From the NCBI GenBank assembly GCA_963791995.1, contig CAWBUQ010000023.1, positions 62,001 to 126,000 of the forward strand: a stretch of 64,000 nucleotides of DNA, read 5' to 3'. The notes below the pieces were generated by a model, which saw nothing but the letters and a program-made list of their open reading frames with translations, was not told where the DNA came from and made no database searches. Of this stretch, positions 25,626 to 34,595 are shown in pieces. The position numbers and the translations under genes were made by a program. Numbering within the stretch: position 1 is the first letter of the stretch; each line of letters begins with the position of its first letter. This DNA comes from Bog-473 sp963791995. Lineage in GTDB: Bacteria > Actinomycetota > Acidimicrobiia > Acidimicrobiales > RAAP-2.

Positions 25626-25639
25626 AGCATACTGAGTAT
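25626..25639 (-). promoter_or_regulatory. Candidate PadR operator overlapping -10 element
   Basis: ATACT-G-AGTAT (25629-25639) is a perfect 5-1-5 palindrome. It overlaps a minus-strand TATGCT (25631-25626) that fits a -10 element. Autoregulation is inferred. Confidence 0.45.
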
Positions 25640-25693
25640 CCTATAGGGAAAGGACCGGCGCCGCAAGGGTGCTGACCTGCATGGATACCCTGG

Positions 25694-25725
25694 CGCCAGC
25701 CCCAGCAAGGTCGCTGGGGCTGGCG
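25694..25725. terminator. Terminator hairpin after the ArsR-SRPBCC gene
   Basis: A perfect 13-bp stem (CGCCAGCCCCAGC / GCTGGGGCTGGCG) with a 6-nt loop, 21 bp downstream of the regulator's stop codon (minus strand). There is no U-tract, as is common for GC-rich terminators. Confidence 0.7.
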
Positions 25726-25746
25726 GGAGCAAGGAAAGGTCCTCTC

Positions 25747-26580
25747 CTACGCGGCCGGCAAGGCGGTGCCCGTCTCGAGCAGCGTCTTGAGGCTGGCCAG
25801 CACGGCGGGCCAGCCTCCGGACACGCCAACGAGCACCTTGCTGCCCGGATCGAAGCCGTCGTGGACGACCGTGAGCTTGACCACCCCTTCGCCGGCGTCT
25901 TCGATCTGGAAGGCAACCTGGGAGCGCGTCTCGGCTGCCCATGCGGCTCGGGAATCCTCGTCGAAGCCGTGATGGGCGGCCCACTCCGGGGTGAAGGTGT
26001 GCCAGGTGTAGGCAAGGCGCCGGTAAGGATCCGACTCGAGGATGACCTGCTCGGGGTGACGGATCACAATGTCGGCCTTCTCGTAGGTGACGTCGTAGGT
26101 GGAGCCCTTCTGCCAGTCCGACGAGAACGACACGCCGCCCCAGTAGCGCCTGGTGAACGCCGGGTCGGTGAGCCCCTGCCAGACCTTCTCGGGCGTGGCG
26201 TGGATGTAGGTCGCGTAGACGAATGCCGTCTCTTCCATGGGGGTGGCCTCCAATGCCGTCTTGAGATCGGAGAGGGCCGCTGCCCGCGCCCGGTCGTAGT
26301 GGTGGATCCAGCGTTCGGCGATGTCGTTGATGGGAGCGGCGTTCAGGTAGTGCGCCTTCTCCTTCCCCCGCCGCAGCGAGGTGACCAAGGTGGCCGCCTC
26401 GAGCACGTCGAGGTGCTTGGACACCGACTGGCGGGTCATGCCCATGCCGGCGCACAGCTCGCCGAGGGTGAGCCCGCTGCGCTCGTTCAGCCGGTCGAGG
26501 AGGCGGCGTCGGGCGGGATCGCCCAGGGCCCGGAAGACCGCATCGATCTCCCGCCTCCCGTTCTCGGTCTGCTTGCGCAT
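25747..26580 (-). CDS. ArsR-family regulator fused to an SRPBCC (AHSA1-like) domain
   Basis: A 277-residue fusion. Residues about 10-95 form an ArsR winged helix (AVFRALGDPARRRLLDRLNE, LGELCAGMGMTRQSVSKHLD, wing GKEKAHYLNAAPI). After a helical linker, residues about 125-270 form a START-like AHSA1 domain (VYATYIHATPEKVWQGLTDP, AFTRRYWGGVSFSSDWQKGS, GWPAVLASLKTLLETG), a hydrophobic-ligand pocket. No metal-binding Cys pair is present, so it probably senses an organic ligand. Such fusions are common in actinobacteria and often autoregulated. A perfect GCAACC/GGTTGC palindrome lies in the spacer of its own likely promoter. It appears to be monocistronic. Confidence 0.88.
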   Translation of the reverse strand: MRKQTENGRREIDAVFRALGDPARRRLLDRLNERSGLTLGELCAGMGMTRQSVSKHLDVLEAATLVTSLRRGKEKAHYLNAAPINDIAERWIHHYDRARAAALSDLKTALEATPMEETAFVYATYIHATPEKVWQGLTDPAFTRRYWGGVSFSSDWQKGSTYDVTYEKADIVIRHPEQVILESDPYRRLAYTWHTFTPEWAAHHGFDEDSRAAWAAETRSQVAFQIEDAGEGVVKLTVVHDGFDPGSKVLVGVSGGWPAVLASLKTLLETGTALPAA

Positions 26581-26662
26581 GCTTTGGACATCCCCAGTCG
26601 CTCAGTACCCACGTCGCGGGGTCGATCGAACCGTGCCGATCCTGGTCATCATGCAGCCATTC

Positions 26663-26709
26663 GGTTGCGTGATGACTCTCATTCAAGCAACCAACAGGTT
26701 GCATGTCAA
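26663..26709 (-). promoter_or_regulatory. Promoter with embedded operator for the ArsR-SRPBCC gene
   Basis: Minus strand: TTGACA (26709-26704), a 17-nt spacer, then TTGAAT (26686-26681). The spacer holds a perfect GCAACC-TGTT-GGTTGC palindrome (26702-26687). A further GCAACC half-site lies downstream (26668-26663). Binding would occlude RNA polymerase. The leader is about 95 nt. Confidence 0.6.
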
Positions 26710-26814
26710 GAGAGCCGGTCGGGGTCTGCCCGAGGTCGACAGTGGTCGAGCCGGCTCGAGAGTCCCGCCGGCCGGCCCCCCGGTGGAGGTGAGGGCGGAC
26801 CGGCGGGGTCGGCC

Positions 26815-28029
26815 CTACGAAGGGGACCAGGCGCGGACCCAGTCGACCTGGGTCGTTGCCGGGAGGGGTGTCGAAGGGGCCGAGAAGGCGTTGGTGCCCA
26901 CGCCGAGGGCTTGGGTCAAGGCGATGAAGAACGGCTTGTCGAACGGCGCGCTGCCTGTGGTCGGATGGTCGACCAGGCAGGTCTTGCCGTTGTAGAGCAC
27001 CGTGATGGTGCCGGGCTGCCAGTCGACCTCGTAGGTGTTGAACGCGTTCTGGTCGAGCGAGCAGTCGTACGCGGTCACGTAGGGATCACTCGACGAGTTG
27101 GCGTAGTGGATGTAGGGCACGTCGAGTCCGGGGTACTGGCTGAAGAACTCGGCGAAGTCGATCTCGGCGGGGCTCGAACCCGCGCCGGCGTTGAGGTCCT
27201 GGGGGTAGAGCCACATGGTCTCCTGAAGGCCGTCGACGGCGGCCGCGGGCAGTTTGGCGCTGACCTCGAAGGCGCCGTAGGTTTGATCGAACAGCCCGTA
27301 GGTCGACACCATGCCCGCCTCGTAGCTCGTCGTGAAACTCCCACCCGGGTACGAACAGGTGAACGGTGCCACCTGCCGCACTCCGAGGTTGAGCGTGCCA
27401 CCCGAGACCGACACGGTGTCGGGGGTGTCGAGGTAGCACGCCGTTGCCCCGTTGAGGTAGCCACTGGTGGAGGTGACCTGGGGGACCCACTTGCTCGTCT
27501 CGAGCGTCGCGCCGTTGAACTCGTCGTCGAAGGTACAGCTCCAATTGCCGCCGAGGCCGAGCGGGGTCGTCCCCTGGCAGGGCTGGTCGGCGTTCGTGGC
27601 GGCGGCTCCGCTGGTGGTGCTCGTGCTCGGTCCGGGGTCGGCCGACGATCCGGCCGCAGCGGCGTTGGTGCCGGAGGCGCCGTGGGCGATGCCGGCACCG
27701 GTCAGACCCGTCGCCGGCGTCGCCTTCGCGGTGGCGCCCGTGGCGCCCGCAGCCTGCGGGGCGCCCGAGGTCGAGTTCGTCGTGGTGCCCCCGCGTCCAG
27801 CGGTGGTGCTTGATGCACCGTGATCGCTGGTGGTCGACCCGCCGTGCGTCGAGGCCGAGGCACTCGAGGCCGGGGTCGAGGTCGTCGACGCCGTGAGGCG
27901 GGCCGCCGCCGTGGGGCTGGCTCCAGAGGCAGCAACGACGAGCGCGCCGATCACGAGGGCCACGGCCGCGCCCGAGACGAGTGTGCCGACACGCTGGCCG
28001 CGACGACGCGGCCCGTCGAGCGTGGGCAT
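26815..28029 (-). CDS. Secreted glycoside hydrolase family 16 protein
   Basis: Extracellular beta-glucanase-type enzyme (laminarinase/lichenase/carrageenase clan), 404 residues. A basic N-terminus and hydrophobic segment (GTLVSGAAVALVIGALVVAA) give export or anchoring. Residues about 45-140 are a low-complexity Ser/Thr/Ala/Gly linker. The catalytic domain follows: NWSCTFDDEFNGATLETSKW at the start, then SPAEIDFAEFFSQYP, which holds the E-x-D-x-x-E catalytic motif (nucleophile and acid/base Glu). It ends NTYEVDWQPGTITVLYNGKT and TTQVDWVRAWSPS. The start ATG 28029 has GGGGAGGGG 6 nt upstream. The substrate within the family cannot be fixed. Confidence 0.85.
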   Translation of the reverse strand: MPTLDGPRRRGQRVGTLVSGAAVALVIGALVVAASGASPTAAARLTASTTSTPASSASASTHGGSTTSDHGASSTTAGRGGTTTNSTSGAPQAAGATGATAKATPATGLTGAGIAHGASGTNAAAAGSSADPGPSTSTTSGAAATNADQPCQGTTPLGLGGNWSCTFDDEFNGATLETSKWVPQVTSTSGYLNGATACYLDTPDTVSVSGGTLNLGVRQVAPFTCSYPGGSFTTSYEAGMVSTYGLFDQTYGAFEVSAKLPAAAVDGLQETMWLYPQDLNAGAGSSPAEIDFAEFFSQYPGLDVPYIHYANSSSDPYVTAYDCSLDQNAFNTYEVDWQPGTITVLYNGKTCLVDHPTTGSAPFDKPFFIALTQALGVGTNAFSAPSTPLPATTQVDWVRAWSPS

Positions 28030-28274
28030 CGTGTTCCCCTCCCCCTCTGCAACAGCTGGTCCCGAAGTCCGCCCGGGAGCGTCGCTGCGTTGCTCTTCGA
28101 TCTTGCGCGAGCCACGGACACTCGTTCCAGGGCAATTACGTCCTACGCGGAGCCGAACGCGGACAACGGACACACAATGCTGGTCCGCTCAGCGCTCCGA
28201 ACGGCGTGATCGCGCTCGACGCGTGCCAGCCCCAGACGCAGTGGGGGGTGATTCGTTGCGAGTGGGGTTGCAGC

Positions 28275-28757
28275 CTAGAGGGCCGCCAAGACCTCCTCGA
28301 CCGAGCTCGCCTTCAGGCCCGGCCCGGGCTCGACGGCCAGCCAGGTGAACGTGCCGTCGTCGACGATGGCGGCGAAACGCTGCGAGCGCTCCCCGAGACC
28401 GAATCCCGTCCCGTCCATCGTGAGCCCGAGCGCTTCGGTCAGCTCGGCGTTGCCGTCGGCCAGCATGACCACCGTGTCACCGACCTTTTGATCCCTACCC
28501 CACGCGCTCATGACGAACGGATCGTTGACCGAGACGCACACGACCTTGTCCACGCCCTTGGCGCGCAGCTCCTCGGCGCGCAGCACGAAGCCGGGAAGGT
28601 GGTGGTCCGAACAGGTCGGGGTGAACGCACCCGGCACGCCGAAGAGGACGACCTTGCCCTTGCCCAGAACCTCTCCAGACGTCGTCGCCACCGGCCCCTT
28701 TTCGCCGAGTGTGAACACCTTCACATCGGGCACCCGGTCGCCGACTGCAATCGTCAT
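28275..28757 (-). CDS. Peroxiredoxin (Prx5/AhpE-like, thioredoxin fold)
   Basis: A 160-residue thiol peroxidase that reduces hydrogen peroxide or alkyl hydroperoxides. The peroxidatic site is FGVPGAFTPTCSDHHLPGF, with the P-x(3)-T-x(2)-C signature; the conserved Arg lies in GLGERSQRFAAIVDDG. RAKGVDKVVCVSVNDPFVMS provides a possible resolving Cys. This is the Prx5 type that pairs with glutaredoxin or mycoredoxin/mycothiol in actinobacteria, agreeing with the mycothiol enzyme elsewhere in the window. ATG 28757 is chosen because an upstream extension would not resemble the family; GGAGG lies 5 nt before it. Confidence 0.9.
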   Translation of the reverse strand: MTIAVGDRVPDVKVFTLGEKGPVATTSGEVLGKGKVVLFGVPGAFTPTCSDHHLPGFVLRAEELRAKGVDKVVCVSVNDPFVMSAWGRDQKVGDTVVMLADGNAELTEALGLTMDGTGFGLGERSQRFAAIVDDGTFTWLAVEPGPGLKASSVEEVLAAL

Positions 28758-28935
28758 TGATGGCCTCCTCCACGCGCAGGTCGTGCTCGTTCGTCTTGCC
28801 GACCAGGTTGCCATACCCCCAGTCGAGACCCACAATCAGCTGCCGCCCACCGACGGTCACGAAGTTGTAACCTGCCGCCAGTCGTGCCGCGAGACAGTCG
28901 TAATACACGGGCATCCGAAACCTTGGGGGGTTGCG

Positions 28936-30588
28936 ATGACGCAGTCGTTTGATCGCCGGTCGTTCCTTGCCGGCGGCCTGGCACTCGGTGCCGGCGCCGC
29001 TGCGCTCGCTGCCCTCGGGGAGGGGGCCGGGGAGGTGGGTGCCGCGATGACCAACGGCACCGGCCGCAACGGGATCAGCACGGCGAAGCCGCGGACCGGA
29101 GGGTCCGTGACCTTCGGAATCGACACCGAGGAGAGCGGTTTCAACCCCTCGACAGCCCGCTGGGACGAGGGTGGCTTTCTCTACGGGCGGACCGTCTTCG
29201 ACCCGATCGCCATCGTCAACGCAGCGGGGGGCGTGGAGCCGTATCTGGCGCAATCCATCACGTCCAACGACGACTTCACGCAGTTCACGATCACCTTGCG
29301 GCCCGGGATCTCCTTCCACGACGGCACGCCGCTCGATGCCAACGCGTTGCACCTGAACATCGAGAAGCAGGCCACCTCTGCGCTGACCGGCCCCGCCTTC
29401 GCCACCAATATTCAGGGCGCGTCCGTCTCGGGCCCGATGTCGGTCACCCTGACGATGAAGACGTCGTGGGCCCCGTTCCCCTACTACCTGGCCCAGGCCC
29501 AGACGGGCTATGTCGCCGCGCCCTCCATGCTCAACGCCACCGACGGTGGCACGGCGAACCCGGTCGGGACAGGCCCCTTCGTCTTCCAAGACTGGGTCCC
29601 CAACAGCCACATGACAGCGACGAGGAACACGAAATACTGGCGGAAGGGCTACCCCTACCTCGACTCCATCACCTACAAGCCCATCATCAACTACAACTCG
29701 AGGGCCGATGCGCTCGAGACGGGCGAGATCGACATGATGCACAGCAACGCGCCGACCAACCTGCTGCAGTTCCGCGGCAACAAGAAGTGGTCCTATTACG
29801 ACAACAGCGGCCAGGTGGTGGGCCAGCCCACGGTGCAGTGCATCATGCTCAACACGACGGCCGCTCCCTTGAACAACAAGGACGTGCGGACGGCCATGGC
29901 CAAGTGCATCAACCGGGCCCAGTACGCCAAGGTCATCGACAAGGGTATCGACGCCCCGATGAGCGGCCTCTTCCTGCCCGGCAGCGAGTACTACTCCGCG
30001 ACCGCCTACCCCAGCTACGACCCGTCGGGCGCGGCCAACCTGGTCAAGAAGGCACAGCAGCAGACGGGCAAGTCGGTGTCCTTCTCACTCAACTCGACCA
30101 GTGACCCCCAGACCCTGGCGGCCGCTCAATTCCTCCAGCAGGCCTGGCAGCAAGCGGGCATGAAGGTGAGCATCAACATCCTGGCCCAGTCGACCATCAT
30201 CAACAACGCGCTGGCCGGCACGTACCAGGCCACCCTGTGGCGCCAATTCGGCGCGGTCGACCCCGACCTGAACTACGTCTGGTGGACCACGCAGCTGGCG
30301 TCTGGGTCCTTGGCGCTCAACATGGCCCGCAACGTGGACCCTCGCATTCAGGCCTCGCTCGTGTCGGGCCGCACCACGGACAACAAGTCCGACCGGGTCA
30401 AGGACTACCAGAAGATCAACCAGTACCTCGCCGAGGACATCCCCTACCTCTGGCTCGCTCGCGACACCTGGGCGGTCATCGCCAATCCCAAGGTGCAGAA
30501 CTTCGCCAACCCCACCACGCTGCAGCACTCCAAGGCGATCGCCTTCGACGAGGGCGTCCTGTGGCCGACCCAGATGTGGGTGTCCTGA
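28936..30588 (+). CDS. ABC transporter substrate-binding protein, family 5, Tat-exported
   Basis: Extracellular binding protein of the oligopeptide/nickel (SBP_bac_5) family, 550 residues. A Tat signal is clear: FDRRSFLAGGLALGAGAAAL (R-R-x-F-L followed by a mild hydrophobic stretch), with cleavage probably near the GAGEVGAA region. Family landmarks are YLAQSITSNDDFTQFTITLR, GISFHDGTPLDANALHLNIE, the NPVGTGPFVFQDW motif, and VRTAMAKCINRAQYAKVI. No permease or ATPase genes lie beside it, so it is an orphan component here. The ATG is preceded by GGGGGG 6 nt away, and TAATAC (28901-28906) could be its -10. Ligand unknown. Confidence 0.9.
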   Translation: MTQSFDRRSFLAGGLALGAGAAALAALGEGAGEVGAAMTNGTGRNGISTAKPRTGGSVTFGIDTEESGFNPSTARWDEGGFLYGRTVFDPIAIVNAAGGVEPYLAQSITSNDDFTQFTITLRPGISFHDGTPLDANALHLNIEKQATSALTGPAFATNIQGASVSGPMSVTLTMKTSWAPFPYYLAQAQTGYVAAPSMLNATDGGTANPVGTGPFVFQDWVPNSHMTATRNTKYWRKGYPYLDSITYKPIINYNSRADALETGEIDMMHSNAPTNLLQFRGNKKWSYYDNSGQVVGQPTVQCIMLNTTAAPLNNKDVRTAMAKCINRAQYAKVIDKGIDAPMSGLFLPGSEYYSATAYPSYDPSGAANLVKKAQQQTGKSVSFSLNSTSDPQTLAAAQFLQQAWQQAGMKVSINILAQSTIINNALAGTYQATLWRQFGAVDPDLNYVWWTTQLASGSLALNMARNVDPRIQASLVSGRTTDNKSDRVKDYQKINQYLAEDIPYLWLARDTWAVIANPKVQNFANPTTLQHSKAIAFDEGVLWPTQMWVS

Positions 30589-30600
30589 GCGGGCTCCGGC

Positions 30601-32200
30601 TCAGCGCATCTCCACGTCGTCGAGGAACTCCTCCCGCCAATGGGTGAACCGTTCCTCGGGGAGCCGCACGCAGTAGGTCGGCCGGAGAGCCTCGACGAAG
30701 CCTCGTTCGTGGCTCACCGCCACGATCGTCCCCGGCCAGGCGCCGAGCATCGTCCCCACGGCGACGATGGAGGCGGGGTCGAGGTTGTTGGTCGGCTCGT
30801 CGAGCAGCAGAAGGTTCGCCTCACCCGCTGACAACATGGCCAAGCCGAGCTTGGCCCGCTCACCCCCCGAGAGGGTGGAGGGCAGCTGCCCGGCCGCCTT
30901 GGAGGGCAAGCCGAACGACCCCAGGAGCGCCCGCCTGTCCTTCTCGGCCTTCAGCACGGCGTCGCTGACGTTGTCGAGGGCGCTGCATGCCGGGTCGATC
31001 TGCTCGTGCTCCTGGGCGAAGTAGCCCACGGTGACGTTCGCGCCGAGCTCCACCACCCCGTTGGTGGGCTCTTGGACCCCGGCGAGGCAGCGCAGCAGCG
31101 AGGACTTGCCTGCCCCGTTGCGGCCGATCACCACGATGTGGTCGCCCCTCCCGGCGTGGAACGTCAGGTCTGCGAGCACCTCGTTGCTGCCGTAGCGCAC
31201 GCCGAGCTTGGAGACTTCGAGCGGCACGGCACCGGAGCGGAACGGCGCCGGCAGCTTGAACGTCGTCGCACGCTCGCGCTTGTCCACCTGGGTCCGTGTC
31301 GCTTCCAGCCGCTCTACCCGCTTGTCGAACGCCTTTGCCTTTCGGGCCCGCTTCTCGGTGCTGGCGCGCATGGAGTCGGCCAATGTCGAGAGCCGCTTGA
31401 TCTCGCGCTGCTCGAGTTCGGAGGCGCGTTCGCGTTGGGATTGATCCGCCTCGTGCTGGGTCTGGAACTTGGTGTAGTTGCCCTTCCACTCGGTCAGGCG
31501 CTGGTTCGAGATGTGCAGCACCTTGGTGATCGACTCGTCGAGCAGCTTCAGGTCGTGACTCACGACGAGGATGGCGCCGGGGAAACGCCCGAGCTCATCG
31601 AGCAGCCAGCGCTTGGCCGACCGGTCGAGGTGGTTCGTCGGCTCGTCGAGGATCATCAGCTCGGGCTCTTGGAAGAGCACGCGCATCAGGTCCACGCGCC
31701 GGCGCTGTCCGCCGCTGAGCGAGTCGATGTCCTCCAACAAGAGCTCCTGTCGCAGGCCCAGACCGTCGGCCAAGCGGGCCATCACCGACTCCGCTTCGTA
31801 GCCGCCGTTCGACTGGAACTGCTCCTGCAGGTCCGTGAAGAGCTCGATGTTCTCTTCCGAAGGGTCGTCGGACATCGCCTTGCGAGCCGCCAGGAGCGCG
31901 TCGTCGAGGACGTCGAGTCCGCGGGCGGAGAGGACGTGCGAGAAGCCGGTGGGCTCCAACCCGAGGCCCCGCTCGACGGGCGCCTGGGGCAGGTAGCCGA
32001 ACGTGCCGAGCAAGCGCACGTTGCCTTGATGACGCAGCTGCGGTCCCGGTTCTCCCACCAGGATGGAGATGAAGGAGGACTTGCCCGGTTCCGTTGCGCC
32101 CGACCAGTCCCACCTTCTCGCCGGCACCGACGACGAAGGAGGCATCGGCGACCAGGGTCCGATCGCCGATCTCGATGGTGAGGGCTGACCCGACGATCAC
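30601..32200 (-). CDS. ABC-F family ATPase (translation or resistance factor); one frameshift
   Basis: Cytoplasmic tandem-ATPase of the ABC-F family, which bind the ribosomal E site (translation factors or antibiotic protection). The first nucleotide-binding domain begins LTIEIGDRTLVADASFVVGA; the frame changes inside Walker A (GRNGTGKSSF) near 32095. The first signature is DSLSGGQRRRVDLM and Walker B LMILDEPTNHLD. The linker is a charged coiled coil (residues about 235-300: RERASELEQREIKRLSTLAD). The second ATPase has GRNGAGKSSLLRCLAG, LSGGERAKLGLAML and LLLLDEPTNNLD. Start GTG 32200 is supported by TACACT 5 nt upstream. Divergent from an MFS exporter gene. About 533 residues after correction. 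Confidence 0.88.
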
Positions 32201-32205
32201 AGCAC

Positions 32206-32238
32206 AGTGTAGGAGCGGGGACACCCAATCGGTACACT
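32206..32238. promoter_or_regulatory. Overlapping divergent promoters, ABC-F and MFS genes
   Basis: Two identical TACACT elements face away from each other: minus 32211-32206, 5 nt before GTG 32200; and plus 32233-32238, 6 nt before ATG 32245. The 44-bp intergene means the -35 regions overlap the opposite promoter. Confidence 0.6.
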
Positions 32239-32244
32239 CGCCCA

Positions 32245-33888
32245 ATGCCCGGACTCGACCGCAAGTGGTGGACCCTGATCGCCGTCTGCACGGCGGTTTT
32301 CATGCTCTTGCTGGACATCACCGTCGTGAACGTGGCGCTGCCCGACATCCAGCGATCGTTGCACTCGAGCTTCGCCGATCTGCAATGGGTGGTCGACGCC
32401 TACTCCCTGACACTGGCTGCGTTCCTCCTCACCGCCGGGGTCATCGGCGACATCTACGGGCGACGCGAGGTCTTCGCCGTCGGCCTGGCCGTCTTCTCCC
32501 TGGCGTCGCTGGTGTGCGGACTGGCGACCGACCCGCTGATGTTGAACCTGGCCCGCGCCGTCCAGGGCGTCGGCGGCGCCATCATGTTCGCCACCTCGCT
32601 CGCGCTCATCGCCAACGCGTTCGTCGGCAAGGACCGTGGCACCGCCTTCGGGATCTACGGCGCCGTCATCGGTGGCGCGGTCGCGGTCGGACCGCTCATC
32701 GGCGGTGCCATCACCAGCGGCATCGGCTGGCGCTGGATCTTCTTCGTCAACGTGCCCATCGGCGTCGTGGCAATCCTCATCACGTTCGCCAAGATCGCCG
32801 AATCGAAGGACCCCCGGTCGCGCCGGGTGGACTGGGTCGGCTTCGTGACCTTCTCCGCCAGCTTGTTCGCGCTGGTGTTCGCGCTGGTGCGCGGCAACGA
32901 CCTCGGGTGGAGCAGCACCACGATCGTGGGGCTCCTGGTGGCGGCAGTTGTGCTCATGCTGGCCTTCTTCGTCAACGAGGCGCGGACCAACGACCCCATG
33001 TTGGATCTCGGCCTCTTCCGGATCCCCGCCTTCGCCGGTCTCTCCGTCGTGGCGTTCACCCTGGCCGCCTCCATCTTCGCCATGTTCTTGTACCTGACGC
33101 TCTACATCCAGGACAACCTCGGCTACGGGCCCTTCCCGGCGGGCCTCCGCTTCCTGCCCATGACTCTGGTGACCTTCTTCGTGGCGTTCTTCGCCGGGCG
33201 TCTGACCGTCCGGGTGCAGTCACGTCTCTTGCTCGGTGTGGGCATGCTCATCGTCGCCGGCTCGCTGTTCCTCATGGGGACGACGGATCCGAACTCGACC
33301 TGGACGGTCCTGCTCCCGGGCTTCATCCTCGGCGGACTCGGCATCGGCATCGTGAACCCCGTCCTCGCCTCCGGCGCCGTCTCGGTCGTGCAGCCGCAGC
33401 GTTCGGGCATGGCGTCGGGCGCCAACAACACCTTCCGCCAGGTCGGGATCGCGACGGGCATCGCCGTCCTCGGCGCGGTCTTCCAGAGCCAGATCGTCTC
33501 GCACACCTCGGCCGCGCTCTCGCGCTCGAGCGTCGGGGCCGAACTGCTCCGGCAGCATGGCGGACAGCTACAAGGCGCACTGCCCGCCGGCGAGGTACGC
33601 GCGCTCGCCTCGTCCATCCCCGACCCCTCCGCGCGGGCGGCCCTGCTGCACGCCTATCACATCGGCTTCTCGACGTCGCTGAACCACCTCATGGAGATCG
33701 GCGGGGTGGTCGCCCTCGTGGGCGCACTCGGCGCCTTCGTGCTGGTCCGCCAGCGCGACTTCATCGTCCCGACGGGCCAAGGCGGCCCTCAGGGCGGTGC
33801 ACCCGGTGCGGGCGCAGCCGCGGGCGCCGACGGCGCGGCAGCGGCGGACGAGCCGGGCGCGGTCGGCCTGCCCGCCGCCCATGCTTGA
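32245..33888 (+). CDS. MFS transporter, DHA2 (EmrB/QacA, 14-TM) type
   Basis: Proton-driven drug or lipid exporter of 547 residues. Diagnostic motifs are LLDITVVNVALPDIQ (motif D1), QWVVDAYSLTLAAFLLTAGV and GDIYGRREVFAVGL (motif A), and the motif C-like helix GTAFGIYGAVIGGAVAVGPL with IGGAITSGIGWRWIFFVNVP. About fourteen hydrophobic segments are visible, with a 35-residue Gly/Ala-rich cytoplasmic tail. The ATG is leaderless, six bases after TACACT. Divergence from the ABC-F gene fits a drug-response locus, but neither neighbour encodes an obvious regulator. Its last 8 bp overlap the start of the following acetyltransferase, so the two are probably co-translated. Confidence 0.92.
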   Translation: MPGLDRKWWTLIAVCTAVFMLLLDITVVNVALPDIQRSLHSSFADLQWVVDAYSLTLAAFLLTAGVIGDIYGRREVFAVGLAVFSLASLVCGLATDPLMLNLARAVQGVGGAIMFATSLALIANAFVGKDRGTAFGIYGAVIGGAVAVGPLIGGAITSGIGWRWIFFVNVPIGVVAILITFAKIAESKDPRSRRVDWVGFVTFSASLFALVFALVRGNDLGWSSTTIVGLLVAAVVLMLAFFVNEARTNDPMLDLGLFRIPAFAGLSVVAFTLAASIFAMFLYLTLYIQDNLGYGPFPAGLRFLPMTLVTFFVAFFAGRLTVRVQSRLLLGVGMLIVAGSLFLMGTTDPNSTWTVLLPGFILGGLGIGIVNPVLASGAVSVVQPQRSGMASGANNTFRQVGIATGIAVLGAVFQSQIVSHTSAALSRSSVGAELLRQHGGQLQGALPAGEVRALASSIPDPSARAALLHAYHIGFSTSLNHLMEIGGVVALVGALGAFVLVRQRDFIVPTGQGGPQGGAPGAGAAAGADGAAAADEPGAVGLPAAHA

Positions 33889-34528
33889 ACCGTTCGTCCT
33901 CGAGGGTGGGACCGTCCGCCTCGAACCGCTGAGCGAACGACACATTCCAGCGCTGGTCGAGGCCGCCGGCGAGGACCGATCGAATTACCAGTGGACCTAC
34001 ACACCGAACGGTCACACAGAAATGACCGACTACGTGCGCGATGCCCTCGAGAAGGTCGCCTCGGGTGCCCATGTCGCCTTCGCGACCGTCCGCCTGGGAG
34101 CAGGACCGGGTGGAACCGACGTCGTCGTGGGCGCCACCAGGTTCTGCGAAATTGCATTCTGGCAATGGCCACCCGGAGCGACGCACCAGCGCCACGGCGT
34201 CCCCGACGTCGTCGACATCGGGTTCACCTGGTTGGCCGGATCGGCCCAGCGCACGTCGGTCAACACCGAGGCCAAGCTCCTCATGATGTCCCACGCCTTC
34301 GAGGTCTGGAGGGTGCACCGCGTGGCACTGCAGACCGACGTGCGGAACAAGAGATCGTGGGCTGCCATTGAGCGGATCGGTGGACAGCTCGACGGCATCA
34401 TGCGGGCCGACCGCCCAGGCTCGGACGACACCGTGCGGACGTCGGCCCGTTTCTCCATCATGGCGGCCGAATGGCCCGACGTGAAGGCCAGGCTGACGGC
34501 GCGGCTCGAATCCGCCAGCGCCGCCTGA
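33881..34528 (+). CDS. GNAT-family N-acetyltransferase (RimJ/RimL-like)
   Basis: Acetyltransferase of 215 residues. The N-terminal strand FVLEGGTVRLEPLSERHIPA is the typical RimJ/RimL opening; the strand/loop pair VVDIGFTWLAGSAQRTSVNT contains the acetyl-CoA loop region, though the canonical R/Q-G-x-G is altered to SAQRTSVN, a pattern known in a subset of the family. Then HAFEVWRVHRVALQTDVRNK and RSWAAIERIGGQLDGIMRAD complete the fold. The ATG lies inside the last codons of the MFS gene (8-bp overlap), suggesting coupled expression and possibly a shared small-molecule (drug) substrate. That link is inference. Confidence 0.83.
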   Translation: MLEPFVLEGGTVRLEPLSERHIPALVEAAGEDRSNYQWTYTPNGHTEMTDYVRDALEKVASGAHVAFATVRLGAGPGGTDVVVGATRFCEIAFWQWPPGATHQRHGVPDVVDIGFTWLAGSAQRTSVNTEAKLLMMSHAFEVWRVHRVALQTDVRNKRSWAAIERIGGQLDGIMRADRPGSDDTVRTSARFSIMAAEWPDVKARLTARLESASAA

Positions 34529-34556
34529 CACGCCGCTCTCGTCCCTCGATCGGGCC

Positions 34557-34562
34557 TACGCT
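34557..34562 (+). promoter_or_regulatory. -10 element TACGCT upstream of the lipoprotein gene
   Basis: TACGCT lies 33 nt before GTG 34596. The leader contains AGAGAGAACGGGG, which could serve as a ribosome site, so this gene is not leaderless. Confidence 0.4.
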
Positions 34563-34595
34563 GAGGTCGGCGGCTCAGAGAGAACGGGGTGCGAA

